Origin: Schistocerca nitens | Lineage: Eukaryota; Arthropoda; Insecta; Orthoptera; Acrididae | NCBI RefSeq assembly: GCF_023898315.1 | Contig: NC_064622.1 | Span: forward strand, 177,030,178-177,094,177 | DNA: 64,000 bases | Direction: 5' to 3' | Part shown: in pieces, positions 1-11,427 of the stretch | Position numbering within the stretch: position 1 is the stretch's first letter | Layout of the letters: every line of letters starts with the position of its first letter | Program-made: the position numbers and the translations under genes | The notes under the pieces: generated by a model | What the model was told of the DNA's origin: nothing | The model's input: only the letters and a program-made list of their open reading frames with translations | The model's database searches: none

Positions 1-1468
1 GCAATTAAAGCTAACATTGATCTATTGTACGAAAGTTACTGTAGAAGTAACTACACATATTAATAAAGTCCCTCGCCACGTTTTTCTGTCTGTATATGAA
101 GGCTGTTCTCGGAAACTACTGAAGGGATTTTGATACGGTTCTCATCAGCAGATAGGCTGATTCAGGAGTAAGTTTGGTGTTTTGTATATTATTAGCACTA
201 CTATAAGTCGTTGAGCCGTCAATACTTATTACCCTTGTGATGGCAAGGCATGTCGCTAGTACTCGAACTTAATAAAACAAACAAAAAAACGATATTGTAG
301 GCATGTACTAGAAACTGGATCGCCATAGAAACGGTTGATGCTGCGTTGTTGCTGTACGCGTGGCACCGGATCCGGTACAAAAATTAGGAGAGATACGATG
401 CGGCTGTTGATGTCGTGTTTAGAGCCTCATTCAGAAAACCGTCCTTCCATACACGCTTCGTTACTACGAGGCGAGCTTTAGGCAGACGGTTTCGTGTCGT
501 AAAGTCGGATGCTCGATTTCTCCCGAAGAAAAGCACACAGAAACTTTCAAACGGAAGTCGTAAGTGAACTAAAGAGAGCGATTCTATTGTGTTTTTTGCA
601 AGAATCTCACAGCGTCTTAGTACACATAACCACGCTCTGCAAGAGGTTACACATGTCGGTAAATGTGAACAGACCAGGACTATGCGATAGAAAGGAATAC
701 ATACTAAACTTAAAATGTCAGTGTAAACATCGAAGGAAATTCATTCTGAAAAAAAGGAAGCGAATCATTTTATTAGGAATACCACATAGCACATATAATT
801 TCTCTCAGCAAGCACAAGTCACCCACACACTTTATTTCGGGCTGTCTTCTCTGACCGGATCCAGAACGTATCATATGTTTGTACGTAGTGGCAGCGTGAT
901 TGATTTATCTACAGTTCCGTTTCTCTGTGAGACTTCAGGAGAGACGCACAGAGCACGGCAGGTACACCCGTCTTTTACTACCTAACAAATCTGCGGTGGC
1001 AGAGCGCTGTATTTACACTGGGCACTCTACGGTGTACGATAATGTCGAAATTTTATCCTCGGCTTCATCTTTCTGCGACTCAGTAGTGAAAGAAGCTGGT
1101 TGTCGACGAAATTAACTAAAAGAGATAAAATAGAGGTAGGGGCTTCAACTTGGACAAATCATGGAATCCGGCAATTCCTGTAATTAAGTCACAAAGACGT
1201 CGCGACGGTACAGCTCTCCGTAACACATCGATATCACCGTGTGGATCGACTGCGCAGCCCTAGATTTAATTTGCGTGCATATGTCACACCTCTTTGCCGC
1301 CTATCAATGTCTCTGGCGCCTTGTGTATCTTTGACCGCATACGCAGTGGTTCGGTTCACGTGTTTTAAAGTACGCAACAATTGCTGGAGCTCTATTCACC
1401 TCAGTTCACTCTAAAGATGGTTGGACGGTATTCAGCAGAAATATTAGAAGAAGTAACTGAATTTATAC
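1..1468. other. Unassigned left flank
   Basis: No coding region or RNA gene is recognised here. Two overlapping open frames (509-985 and 900-1115) show no motif I know. The stretch at about 61-185 (a 'tttttctgtctgtat' block followed by 'ggaaactactgaagggattttgat') resembles a dispersed insect repeat that I have seen but cannot name. Confidence 0.5.
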
Positions 1469-1472
1469 GGCT
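1469..1472. repeat. Target-site duplication of the Gag-only element (left)
   Basis: GGCT immediately precedes the TG of the left LTR and is matched by GGCT at 9648-9651 immediately after the CA of the right LTR. Confidence 0.85.
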
Positions 1473-2734
1473 TGCGAGGTGCCGGGGCTATCAGTGTATT
1501 TATCACTAAATTCTACTAGAATCCACATATGTAAATCATGCTCTAAGCCCCCCCTATTCTAACTCCGACTTTTGCTGTTGCGCAAGGATAAAAAAAATAC
1601 GCGAACTGACTCTAATCAACCCTGCCAGTGGAGTAGAAGAGAGTTTGGCACCTGCAATAATTTAATTTTATAAATAAGTTAAATAAACAAAGGTTTCATT
1701 TGCATAGTGAGGAATGATAGGGTTGCTCTATCGATTAACAGAATGAAAGTTCTGTCCAAAATAACAATATGATTTATTAAGACTAAACACTGAATAGTAA
1801 AAGAAACACAGGAAATATAATACATCAAATTGGCTCAAATTTGGAGATTCATACAAACACTGTAAAGGTGAAGTTGTCCCTAAACTAGATCGTGAGGTTT
1901 AAGACGAGGTGGTATGTGGAGCCAATTCCTTTCCACTCAAATCTCAAGAGAGACACACAGCTAACCCAACAGTAATTGCTGCTACTCGAAACAGAACAAA
2001 GTTAGAAAAGGATGAACAGGCGCGCTCTGCTGAGCTCTGATTGTCACCTAGGAAAATCCCTATCTGCCGGTGCTGCGGACATACATTACCAAACGGTCTT
2101 CTTATCTCCCAGAACACGATCTGGCGTACCGCAGGCGAGGGCTGGTTGCTTCGACGTCCTCGACCGAAAGGCGACTGCTGACTTTTCACAAGAGCACCCG
2201 TACAGGCCGAACACAGAACATTTCCGCCCCCACGACAGTGGCCGAGGTTAAACGTTCCAATCAGCAACTCGAAAACCGGCGGAAATTCCACTCCATTGCC
2301 GGAGCACTACCATTCCACCAATGGAGATTCTTGGCGCCAATTTCTGTGCTGATTTTGCAGAAAGTGCGGGAATTTTCCCGCCACAACTGCGTGGGTACAC
2401 AAGTCATTCCCACGCCTCGCTGGTAGCCCGCCAGAAAGTGTTTTCGCAAAGTTTCTCCGAAGTAACGGAACCTCTAGCCCAGCCGCTACTTCACACCCCA
2501 GCGGGCGTGTCTCTTGACAATGTCGGCGTCTGCAAAGCATTCACTCGACAGCCTCACACACGTCGGCTTAACGCTCTCCAGTTCCACAGAGCCCGCCTGT
2601 CACTGGACCACCCGGGTAGCGAGAGACGCTGCATGGGAAGTCCGCGTGTGAAGGAATAGCAGCCCTCCACCGCATGCAAATAGAGAGGAGAGTCGTAAGA
2701 TAGAAATATGAGAGGGGGCTCATGCCACCTCTCA
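1473..2734 (-). repeat. 3' LTR of the Gag-only element
   Basis: 1262 bp, starting TGCGAGGTGC and ending CACCTCTCA on the plus strand, nearly identical to 8386-9647. Since the element reads leftward this is its 3' LTR. Several short open frames in both strands (for example 1944-2291 and 2321-2659) recur in the other LTR and are chance frames in the repeat. Confidence 0.9.
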
Positions 2735-2743
2735 TTGCCCCTA
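2735..2743 (-). other. Candidate polypurine tract
   Basis: Read on the minus strand, the bases next to the 3' LTR are GTAGGGGCAA, a short purine-rich run in the position where plus-strand DNA synthesis is primed. It is short and interrupted by a C, so this is a positional inference. Confidence 0.4.
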
Positions 2744-5700
2744 CGTCATTTTAGATTGTAATTGGTGAGCGGTTGGCTCACTTAGGAGCAAGGTAGTGAG
2801 TCAATCGCCCAAGAACAATCCTAAAAACTGACTCCACATGCCGCACTCTATAAAGAAAATCACTGCAACTGAAAAATGCAGCTCATAGAGGGAGGATTAT
2901 TTATGATGTAGCCAACTTCACCTTCTTAATATGGAACACTAACACTCACATCACACATCCATACCCAGGGAGCCCCTTCCAAACACCGATTCACGCAGAC
3001 ATTCACGCTCTAAATATGGCCCGGGCATCTGAGCCAAATATGGAGCAGTTTATTCTTTACAATCAGAGTTGGAGTGCTCCGCAATTAAATGCCCAAGATG
3101 TTACAACAATTTTAATCATTAAACTAACCTGAACTCACTCACACATGATACTATTTAAGTTAACAATCTCTTTGTGAGCTTTCAGAATCTAATTACAACC
3201 TCCGATTCATTCTGTCTCCCTGCAGCAAGAATAACCTTTACAAAATGTTCCCTGAACTGATGGTCCATTCACAATGACAGTGGTGGTATCTGCTTCAGTT
3301 TATGGGGACTTCAGGCACACTGTTCGCATACACACAACAATAAATACAAAAAAACATGGTGTGGAGAACAATACAGTAATTTGTAATAAGAATTACAGTG
3401 TAAAACACAAACACATACAAGGTATAACATACATTACAAAACCAACACTAGAGAAAGAAATTTAAGAAAGAAAAAAAAAAAAGGTTCATGGGGCATCAAA
3501 TTGTGCATGCACATTGCACAAAGTTCACAACTGTGCTGAGAATGAAGCACTAAATCACATTGTTAGAAATATCCGTAGCACTTCACTAATTACACAGTAC
3601 TGACATCACATAAGGCTAAACGTCGGGTGTTGTTGCTACGTTGTGGCAACAGCAATAGGGAGTTCTGGAGTGTCTGCAGTACGCTGTTGAGATAGTAGTC
3701 AGACCCACGCATATGATCACGGCAGTACGGTAGGAAGACACAGTGATAGGCTCTCCTCACGTCGATTAATTGTCTCTGAGGTCTATTTGTTGGGATACAT
3801 CACTAGTCTAGGTCTCTTCTCTCGCTGGACAGTACTTTACGTTTCCCAATATTGCAGTTCGACAAGGGATGATGGCACGTGGAGTGACTCCACAAGTGTG
3901 TGAGATCATCCATACAGGATCGAACTAGGAGTGACGATTGCTAAAACTGCTCTCTAAAAGAGAGGAGAAGTTAGAAATGAGACCATACATTTGTTAGTGT
4001 GGCACGATACTGCTTTGTGTATGCAGATCGGCCAATGCTAGTGAGTTGTAAAAACCCAAACAGGTGAGTATATAGCGTCCCTTTCTGTCCTGAGGCACAT
4101 GAGGCGCAGATTCTGACACGATATGTGATCTTCTTCGTGTACTCACGACAACGTGGTCTGCCGCAGGGAATCCCTCCAAACGGCTGCCACGTCCGGAGAG
4201 CTAGCAGGCTGTCGCGTGTGGGTCGCGTGTCAGTGTCAACGGCCAGCCTCACTTTCGCTTGTGGCCTGGCGAGGGTCCCGCGTAATCCCTCAGGTATGCG
4301 GCCGGGTGACCGTCAGCCTGTGGACCGGATGTTCTCGCCCTTCACGTCAGGTGGGGTGCTGACGCTCTTTTCTTGCAGGTAGCCGTAGACCTCTTGTTCC
4401 CGCTCCGGCCAGCCTCCGCATTGCCACGATCCTCGTCATCTGCACAATTCTTACAAAAATCTTATGCCTAACTTTTTCCCATGACCTTCTATGTTATAAT
4501 AAATTTACATAATGAAACATTGATGGTCTGTCATTTCAGACACTCTTATTTTACTTTTATAGTTATTAATCTATGGCAATCATTATAACATCTAATCTAG
4601 ACATGGAAATAATTTATTTTGATATATGTGTAGAGACCGATCTCAGTATTGTACATGGTGTGTGATAACTGATGCTTTGTAATGGATGAACAACTAAATG
4701 TGCGGGCCCGCACTAATATTACTATTAATTATATAGATCAACAGTAGACATGCTCAAGAATTAACTACCATATGCCAACGATCTACATTCTATGTCTTCT
4801 AAATAAATTATATTATTATGCAGGCTGAAGTTTTACTGAGCTATAAAGAACATGCAACTATTGTACGTTCGAACATGCAACTATTGTACGTTCGCTCTTC
4901 GGTCGTCCCTCCATCTCGGGTCTGTGGTTTCATGATCTGAAAAATAACATCCCAACAGGCGCGCGCCAAACACAACACTTGTGGTAGAAAACCCCCACAA
5001 TATTAATCTAGTTATTGTAAAAATCCTAAAGTTTAATTTATCCTAGAATATGGTACTCTATTATTATTATTATTACCTTTTTTTTTATACAATACTCTCA
5101 CATAATTCCTGTTACGTTGAGATGTCTCGCTGCTCGCCGCTATTGACGACAGTGATGTGCACGCCGTACGACATGGCCTCCGAGTTCTCACTACGCCTCA
5201 CTGAAACTCCAGAGACTGGGTTAGCCATGGCTATACACGACAATAAATTTATAGTTGCAACTTCCTTCTCTATCTGATGCGGTTTTCGGGATCAAAGCAC
5301 ACCTTTCCAGAAGCAATGTAATATGACCAAGCCAGGGGTGGTTCCTGTTGAGGATTCAGTCGCCCAACACACGCCAGCTACACAGTATGTCACGAATATC
5401 CAAGTATAAGTCCCTGGTTATTCATCTGTGACAGTCACGAGCAGCACGCTAAATCCCCAACCAGCACATTGGCATGGTAGGCTTTATGCTCGCATTTCTC
5501 TCGTCTAGGGCACCATTGGAGTCAAACGCTCACAGGATCACCCCGACTTGCAAGACAACGATGCTGGCGCAGCTCTGCAAAAAAACTATACTGCCCATTT
5601 CATCCTCGAAATCACGCAATATACCTCAATCTTGCAGTGCACTGACGTGTGCATGCAAGCATTGGTATGAACGTCTCACGAACTGGCTGTGGCCGCTATG

Positions 5701-6081
5701 GAGCGTATCACGACTTCTCAGAACGCTTCTAAGAGCACGTTCTTGTATGCGCCCGTTTGTGCGACATCTCGTCACTCATCTTTATCCCTTAACATGGACA
5801 CCAGATAGGAAAGGACAAAAACATTGCTCATGGAAAGGTAGTGCCTCTTATCGCAACGACAGAGGAGATCCCGAACATAGACAAAAAAAAGTTAACAGCA
5901 GTAAATTCTTATGCGAGAAAACGCAGCGTGTTAATACTTTAACAATCTTAATCTATTAATGCAACGATTATCGTTCCCCGAAGAAAGGTTCATATATTTG
6001 CCTACTCTACTATGTACACTACTTAAACTACTATTATTCCACGAACTTCTTTGTGTGAGAGATGTGGTGGAGTCCTATGGA
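2744..6081 (-). other. Non-coding internal region of the LTR element, downstream of gag
   Basis: This is where pol should lie. No frame shows protease, RT (FADD/YADD), RNase H or integrase (HHCC, DDE) motifs; all frames are under 165 codons and unrecognised. It contains an A-rich run (about 3466-3482) and a 23-bp direct duplication at 4848-4892 (GAACATGCAACTATTG...). Either pol was replaced by unrelated sequence or the element never had it. Confidence 0.6.
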
Positions 6082-7986
6082 CTAGCGCCAATCCCTTGTC
6101 AGACTCCCCCTCCTCTGACGTGCCTTAGGATTTGCAGGTCTAATTTCAATCTCCTGGTTCTCCTGTGGTCCTTGATTTCGCTCTCTCCAGTTACGGTCGC
6201 TTCGCCGTTCGTTATTCCTCCTGTCCCAGATTCCTTGTCTAGATTGACCCTGTTCCCTGACGTTCTGGTTTCCGTGTCTCTGGTTTCCATAATCTTGAAT
6301 TGCGTAACCTTGATTTCCGTAACCCTGGTTTCCTAACTGACGAGCGCGATTATGCGATCTGTTGTCGTCTGCCCTTGCTGGCCCGTGGTATTTGTTATTT
6401 TGCGCCTTCTTCCTGTCCTTTGCGTCTTGTTTATCGAAGACTACTTCGAGTTCGCGCAATAGACTCTTGAATGCTTCGATGTCAGATCCACACTTGCCGA
6501 CAAGTGTCTGTTGATACCTAACAGGCAATTTGGAAAAACAAAATTTGATGATTTCTCCCTTGCTATATGGACTATCTAAAAACTGATTCTTCTTGAGTAA
6601 ATCATCAAAAAATTTGGTAGCGCTCTTATGCCCGGACACTTCCAGTTCAGGACAAAATATTATTTCGTCTTTAATCCTGTCTTGCGTTTCCTTTGACCAG
6701 TAGATCCCCAGGAACGCATCAACAAATTCCTGATAAGTCTGACACGTCGCTGCCACACCCCGCATCTTTTCCGCGGCTTGGCCTTCGATGTGTCCACACA
6801 TGAATTCTAATTTTGCCAGGGTTGGCCATGATGACGGTAATGAATTTGTAAACTGCATCACCCAGCTCTTGGGATGCATCGACCCTCCATTATCTCTGAA
6901 CTTTTGGAATTTTAGTATCGACAGGAAGTGATTGTGATCAAAATCCTGTCCGATCCTCGTACTGGTGTTGTCACTCGTTTCCGATACTTGCACGTCTGCT
7001 GAGTGTCCTGTTCTATCTAGCTGATAACTGTGATGTGCTACCTCTGTATCATAGTGGCAGTGGCACTCAGAATTCACTCTCCTAAGTGGGCTACAATTAT
7101 TGGAGCTATTACTAGGTGTTTCTGCGTGTGCATTGTTAGTGCCGCACTCTGTCACTGGGCTAGAGCACGGCGGGCTTTTCCTCGGAGACACAATTCTGTG
7201 TACTCCGTCATTGGTATCCGAACGCGCAGTGCTCGTGTGCCCGTTTCGCTCTAGTTTTGCTATCCGACTCTCTACTTCATTCATTCGTTTCGTGATGTTC
7301 GTAACCGCAATATTACCTTGGGTTTTTAAGAACGCTAGGGATTTTGAGTGGGCTTGTGTCGCACGTCGCAAGCGACCTACAAGTTGAGAAGTTACTTTTG
7401 CGATTTTCATTGCCCCTGTTGCTGCCGTTTGGGCTAGGCCTGCTACCTTTTGTGCTACCATTGACAATTGTTTTGCTTCTCCACATTCTTTCTTTATTGT
7501 TAGTAATTCCCCACGAATTTCCCCTATATGCGAAATTATAGTCTGAGTGTCCTTCTTACGCTGTTTCTCATCTTCTTCTTTCATTGATCGTAGGAAGCTC
7601 AGTATTGGGTTAATGTCATCTTTTTGATCCTCGTCACACATGGGCGATGTAACTCTGGACACCTGGGCGCTAGAGCTCTGACGTGACCGAGCTGGCCCCT
7701 GTCTACTCTCGTTCGTTTGCTTATAAACTTCTGCTGCCGTCTCGACCTGTGTGCCTGTCTCTGTTTCATCCTCTACCTCGCTATCATAATCACGGTCGCG
7801 ACGTTGCTCTAAGATCGCGTCCAAATCACCGTCCTCATCAATGACCCTGTCGTCCTGTCCTGCTAAAAATGTGCCCATCTCACCTCCAAACCTATCCCCG
7901 TCAGTAACGTGTCCCTTATCCATTATAGTATCCACTTTTGTTTTAGCTTCGCTCACTAATAGTCGTAAATTACTTCTCGTGATCAT
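6082..7986 (-). CDS. gag: Gag-like polyprotein of the LTR retrotransposon, 634 aa
   Basis: Intact ORF on the minus strand. Residues 40-80 are acidic. Residues ~125-248 are charged and heptad-like, probably coiled coil (starts near DINPILSFLRSMKEEDEKQ). Residues ~370-500 fit the retrotransposon Gag (capsid) fold: 'SWVMQFTNSLPSSWPTLAKL' then 'TYQEFVDAFLGIYWSKETQ', the usual W...F...YWS pattern. From ~550 the tail is rich in G/N/Q/R with GNQGYGNQ-type repeats and an RRNNERRSDRNWRERN segment. There is no CCHC zinc knuckle, so RNA binding would have to come from this Arg/Asn-rich tail. Expected role: forming particles that package element RNA in the cytoplasm. The start ATG lies about 400 nt after the 5' LTR, a normal leader length. 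It is uninterrupted, consistent with the near-identical LTRs. Assignment to Gag is good; the exact clade is unknown. Confidence 0.82.
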   Translation of the reverse strand: MITRSNLRLLVSEAKTKVDTIMDKGHVTDGDRFGGEMGTFLAGQDDRVIDEDGDLDAILEQRRDRDYDSEVEDETETGTQVETAAEVYKQTNESRQGPARSRQSSSAQVSRVTSPMCDEDQKDDINPILSFLRSMKEEDEKQRKKDTQTIISHIGEIRGELLTIKKECGEAKQLSMVAQKVAGLAQTAATGAMKIAKVTSQLVGRLRRATQAHSKSLAFLKTQGNIAVTNITKRMNEVESRIAKLERNGHTSTARSDTNDGVHRIVSPRKSPPCSSPVTECGTNNAHAETPSNSSNNCSPLRRVNSECHCHYDTEVAHHSYQLDRTGHSADVQVSETSDNTSTRIGQDFDHNHFLSILKFQKFRDNGGSMHPKSWVMQFTNSLPSSWPTLAKLEFMCGHIEGQAAEKMRGVAATCQTYQEFVDAFLGIYWSKETQDRIKDEIIFCPELEVSGHKSATKFFDDLLKKNQFLDSPYSKGEIIKFCFSKLPVRYQQTLVGKCGSDIEAFKSLLRELEVVFDKQDAKDRKKAQNNKYHGPARADDNRSHNRARQLGNQGYGNQGYAIQDYGNQRHGNQNVREQGQSRQGIWDRRNNERRSDRNWRERNQGPQENQEIEIRPANPKARQRRGSLTRDWR

Positions 7987-8362
7987 TCATGAGAAACAAA
8001 ATTTATCTAAAATACACAGTAAAAAATAATCTACTCCCTGTGTTTTTACACATAGTCATAAAATTTCAACAACGCTGTTCCAACGCTGTAATTACAAACA
8101 CAATTTGATGTGGTACAGAAACCGCACACAAATCCGACAAAGTGCGATGCGGTACAGACACCACATCAGCGAAACACAAAAAAAACAATGAACAAAAAAT
8201 ATATACACTGAAAACAAAAACTGTAGTCATGCGCCGCTACTTAAAACTAAACGCGGAACTACCAAAAAAACTTGGGTATTAATCATTAAAAAAAATAGAG
8301 AGAAAAAAAATTGAATGTTCCTACTAAGAATCCTGTTTGCTTATCAGAGATTCACAGGAAAG
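7987..8362 (-). other. 5' leader of the LTR element
   Basis: A/T-rich stretch between the primer-binding site and the gag start. It holds the internally repeated words GATGTGGTACAGA and GATGCGGTACAGA (about 8106-8160). A packaging signal would be expected here but none is identifiable by eye. Confidence 0.5.
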
Positions 8363-8380
8363 ATCCTGGCAGGGTCGCCA
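8362..8380 (-). other. Primer-binding site
   Basis: Five bases (TAAAA on the minus strand) separate the 5' LTR from TGGCGACCCTGCCAGGATC. TGG pairs with a tRNA CCA end. The sequence resembles the tRNA-Arg type of PBS known from 412/mdg1 elements, recalled from memory and not checked against an insect tRNA set. Confidence 0.65.
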
Positions 8381-8385
8381 TTTTA

Positions 8386-9647
8386 TGCGAGGTGCCGGGG
8401 CTATCAGTGTATTTATCACTAAATTCTACTAGAATCCACATATGTAAATCATGCTCTAAGCCCCCCCTATTCTAACTCCGACTTTTGCTGTTGCGCAAGG
8501 ATAAAAAAAATACGCGAACTGACTCTAATCAACCCTGCCAGTGGAGTAGAAGAGAGTTTGGCACCTGCAATAATTTAATTTTATAAATAAGTTAAATAAA
8601 CAAAGGTTTCATTTGCATAGTGAGGAATGATAGGGTTGCTCTATCGATTAACAGAATGAAAGTTCTGTCCAAAATAACAATATGATTTATTAAGACTAAA
8701 CACTGAATAGTAAAAGAAACACAGGAAATATAATACATCAAATTGGCTCAAATTTGGAGATTCATACAAACACTGTAAAGGTGAAGTTGTCCCTAAACTA
8801 GATCGTGAGGTTTAAGACGAGGTGGTATGTGGAGCCAATTCCTTTCCACTCAAATCTCAAGAGAGACACACAGCTAACCCAACAGTAATTGCTGCTACTC
8901 GAAACAGAACAAAGTTAGAAAAGGATGAACAGGCGCGCTCTGCTGAGCTCTGATTGTCACCTAGGAAAATCCCTATCTGCCGGTGCTGCGGACGTATATT
9001 ACCAAACGGTCTTCTTATCTCCCAGAACACGATCTGGCGTACCGCAGGCGAGGGCTGGTTGCTTCGACGTCCTCGACCGAAAGGCGACTGCTGACTTTTC
9101 ACAAGAGCACCCGTACAGGCCGAACACAGAACATTTCCGCCCCCACGACAGTGGCCGAGGTTAAACGTTCCAATCAGCAACTCGAAAACCGGCGGAAATT
9201 CCACTCCATTGCCGGAGCACTACCATTCCACCAATGGAGATTCTTGGCGCCAATTTCTGTGCTGATTTTGCAGAAAGTGCGGGAATTTTCCCGCCACAAC
9301 TGCGTGGGTACACAAGTCATTCCCACGCCTCGCTGGTACCCCGCCAGAAAGTGTTTTCGCAAAGTTTCTCCGAAGTAACGGAACCTCTAGCCCAGCCGCT
9401 ACTTCACACCCCAGCGGGCGTGTCTCTTGACAATGTCGGCGTCTGCAAAGCATTCACTCGACAGCCTCACACACGTCGGCTTAACGCTCTCCAGTTCCAC
9501 AGAGCCCGCCTGTCACTGGACCACCCGGGTAGCGAGAGACGCTGCATGGGAAGTCCGCGTGTGAAGGAATAGCAGCCCTCCACCGCATGCAAATAGAGAG
9601 GAGAGTCGTAAGATAGAAATATGAGAGGGGGCTCATGCCACCTCTCA
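8386..9647 (-). repeat. 5' LTR of the Gag-only element
   Basis: 1262 bp, same length as 1473-2734, with three visible substitutions. It should carry the promoter for leftward transcription; I could not place a convincing TATA box or poly(A) signal. Confidence 0.9.
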
Positions 9648-9739
9648 GGCTGCATGCCCGAAATTTTATGGAAAGCGTTAACATGACCGTATACAGCAAA
9701 CTGCGGAATAGAGCCGAAAATTTGTAGATGAGATAAATA

Positions 9740-10610
9740 AACTCATCCCAGCGTTCAGTAAGGAATTTGCTTTCAACTCGACCAATCGAAATTTGAAGAG
9801 GAAATACATACAAAAGGAACCCTGGAAATTAGAGATACCAAGAGAGTTGTATCAATTTCAACCAACATCTATGCCTTAACGCATTCGTATACAGTTAATT
9901 TGGATGGAAAGTTATGAATTGTGCTGCGAGAAATTGGCAGTGCTTTGCTCCTTACGATTCTTCCAGCTGTGCGTGATGTTGCAAGGGCAATATTGAATAT
10001 TTACATCACAGCAAGCAAGAGTGGGAAAATGTACGTAAGACAACTACAACTATGGTATGAGCACTGTCAGTAACTGCTCAAAGTAACATACTTGTCCTTG
10101 ATTCCTGCTCTGCGTATAAAAATCGTATTCCCTTACAACAAACTAGCCCTCTTGAAACGTGTGTGATATTGCAGATCACGCCACCCGGAACCACTGGACA
10201 AATTAAGCCTCTGGATGTTTGTTTTTTCCGTGACTATAAAACATAATTATCGAACTATGTGCAGTAAAGCCTTGAAGGAGAGCCACTTTCACGATAAGCT
10301 CCACAGCAGACTTTTTCACATTAAGTTGCATGCCATCGGATTTCTTCAGTTCTCTCCACACCGTTACACCTATATGATTCTATCTGCATTTTTTAAGAGT
10401 GGACACTTAGCTGAACGTCCTGCACTGTTTGTACCTACCGAGGAGTTCTCCTTGGACCTTGATGGTGCGAACCTTTGCGATTACTGTGGCGCACCATTTT
10501 GCATTCGGTGCTCGTGGAGCAAATTAATGGTTTGTTTTGAATTTTTCTTGAATGCTGAAGATGTCCATTCTGTAAAGTGTAATACATACATCCCACAGAA
10601 GGCTGATCTC
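9740..10610 (+). pseudogene. Relic 1 of a pogo-like DDE transposase with Cys-rich tail
   Basis: Frameshifted transposase. One frame has 'FQLDQSKFEEEIHTKGTLEI' followed by 'ALTHSYTVNLDGKL', the usual surroundings of the first catalytic Asp (codon 9780-9782). After a frameshift comes 'ITASKSGKM', then 'NILVLDSCSAYKN' with the second Asp (10100-10102), and 'TPPGTTGQIKPLDVCFFRDYK' with the third acidic residue (10214-10216); the last two are in frame with 37 residues between them. The end reads 'LCDYCGAPFCIRCSWS...VCFEFF', a decayed CxxC...CSWC...CFxHF zinc-type cluster that I know from a transposase lineage in fish and arthropods. Two cluster positions are mutated (CSWS, FEFF). No N-terminal DNA-binding domain is visible; no TIRs were found. 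Dead element. Confidence 0.7.
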
Positions 10611-10661
10611 TGCATCTCCCGAACACTCATTTTCAGTCGCCCTCTTGATACGCGTGGTTAG

Positions 10662-11056
10662 TCGTTACGCAGCTAACATTTTCCCTGTCATAACTGTTCA
10701 CACAACACTTTCAAATGAGACTTACTAAAGATTGGACTTAAGACCTCGGACTCGAGGAGTTCCTTGTTAGCAGTAAAGAATAAAGTGTTAAATCTTCATG
10801 CATGATGCGACTTTTTTAAGGCATCTCTCTGTTTATGACGCCATATCTCTTGAACTATTTGTTGTGGATTGATATAATGTTGTAGGTACATTCAGTGGCA
10901 TAGGTGGATACTGTCTGCGAAATTTATAGGAAACTGAGTGAATAGGACAGAAGTAATAAATGTAAACGTCATGTATCATGCAGCAGCTTTTTCACGCATC
11001 TCATTGTTCACGGCTTCATGTCTGCTGAACTTTGATAGGTAGGTGGTTCCTATCTC
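10662..11056. other. Unassigned spacer
   Basis: No feature recognised; includes an AT-rich stretch with short words repeated (TTCACGCATCTC near 10992 and TTAAGGCATCTC near 10817). Confidence 0.4.
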
Positions 11057-11096
11057 CCCCCACACACCCACCCACCCACCCACCCACCCACCCACC

Positions 11097-11171
<75 letters not shown>
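11057..11171. repeat. Compound microsatellite (CACC)n-(CA)n-(TA)n
   Basis: A CCCAC-type tetranucleotide run passes into CA repeats and then about 36 TA units, ending at 11171. The minus-strand ORF 10976-11383 is an artefact of this repeat (YIYIYI and CVCV runs). Confidence 0.95.
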
Positions 11172-11175
<4 letters not shown>

Positions 11176-11427
11176 GTGTATGGATTCTGATGTGAATTTG
11201 ATGTTGGGAGGCATAATGTTCAATTTTTAAGCCAGAGCAACGTTTATTCACCAAATGACGCCCATAGGTGTGATCCACATTACCTAGCTCACAGGTGTTA
11301 ACATAACCCTTTTTATTTTTTCTTACTGTAGTATCTGAAGATTTCTGTTGTGGAAAACAACCGGAACATATCACGGCTGTCATCAGAGCGTTAGGGGCTT
11401 CTATATGCTACTTCATTAGGCTGCACC

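Larger units (their letters stand above)
1473..9647 (-). mobile_element. Complete LTR retrotransposon encoding only Gag
   Basis: Two 1262-bp direct repeats (1473-2734 and 8386-9647), each TG...CA, bound an internal region and are flanked by the same 4 bp, GGCT (1469-1472 and 9648-9651), which is the target-site duplication expected of integrase-mediated insertion. The single long ORF (Gag) reads on the minus strand, so the 5' LTR is the right-hand copy. A primer-binding site lies 5 nt inside that LTR. By eye the LTRs differ at only three positions (2081, 2084 and 2426 against the partner copy), so insertion was recent. The 3.3 kb downstream of gag encodes no protease, reverse transcriptase or integrase in any frame I can recognise, so the element looks non-autonomous. 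No Env. Ty3/gypsy or Bel affiliation cannot be decided without pol. Confidence 0.9.

Noticed and set aside
509-985. 158-residue ORF near the left edge
   Set aside because: No motif, unusual composition and an overlapping frame of similar quality; no support for coding.
1944-2659. Several 60-118 residue ORFs on both strands
   Set aside because: Recur at identical positions in the other LTR (8857-9572) and overlap each other; chance frames in a repeat.
5474-6336. Possible pol or env ORFs downstream of gag
   Set aside because: They read opposite to gag or antisense to it and lack any RT, integrase or signal/transmembrane pattern.
10976-11383. 135-residue minus-strand ORF
   Set aside because: Consists largely of IYIYIY and CVCV runs translated from the microsatellite.
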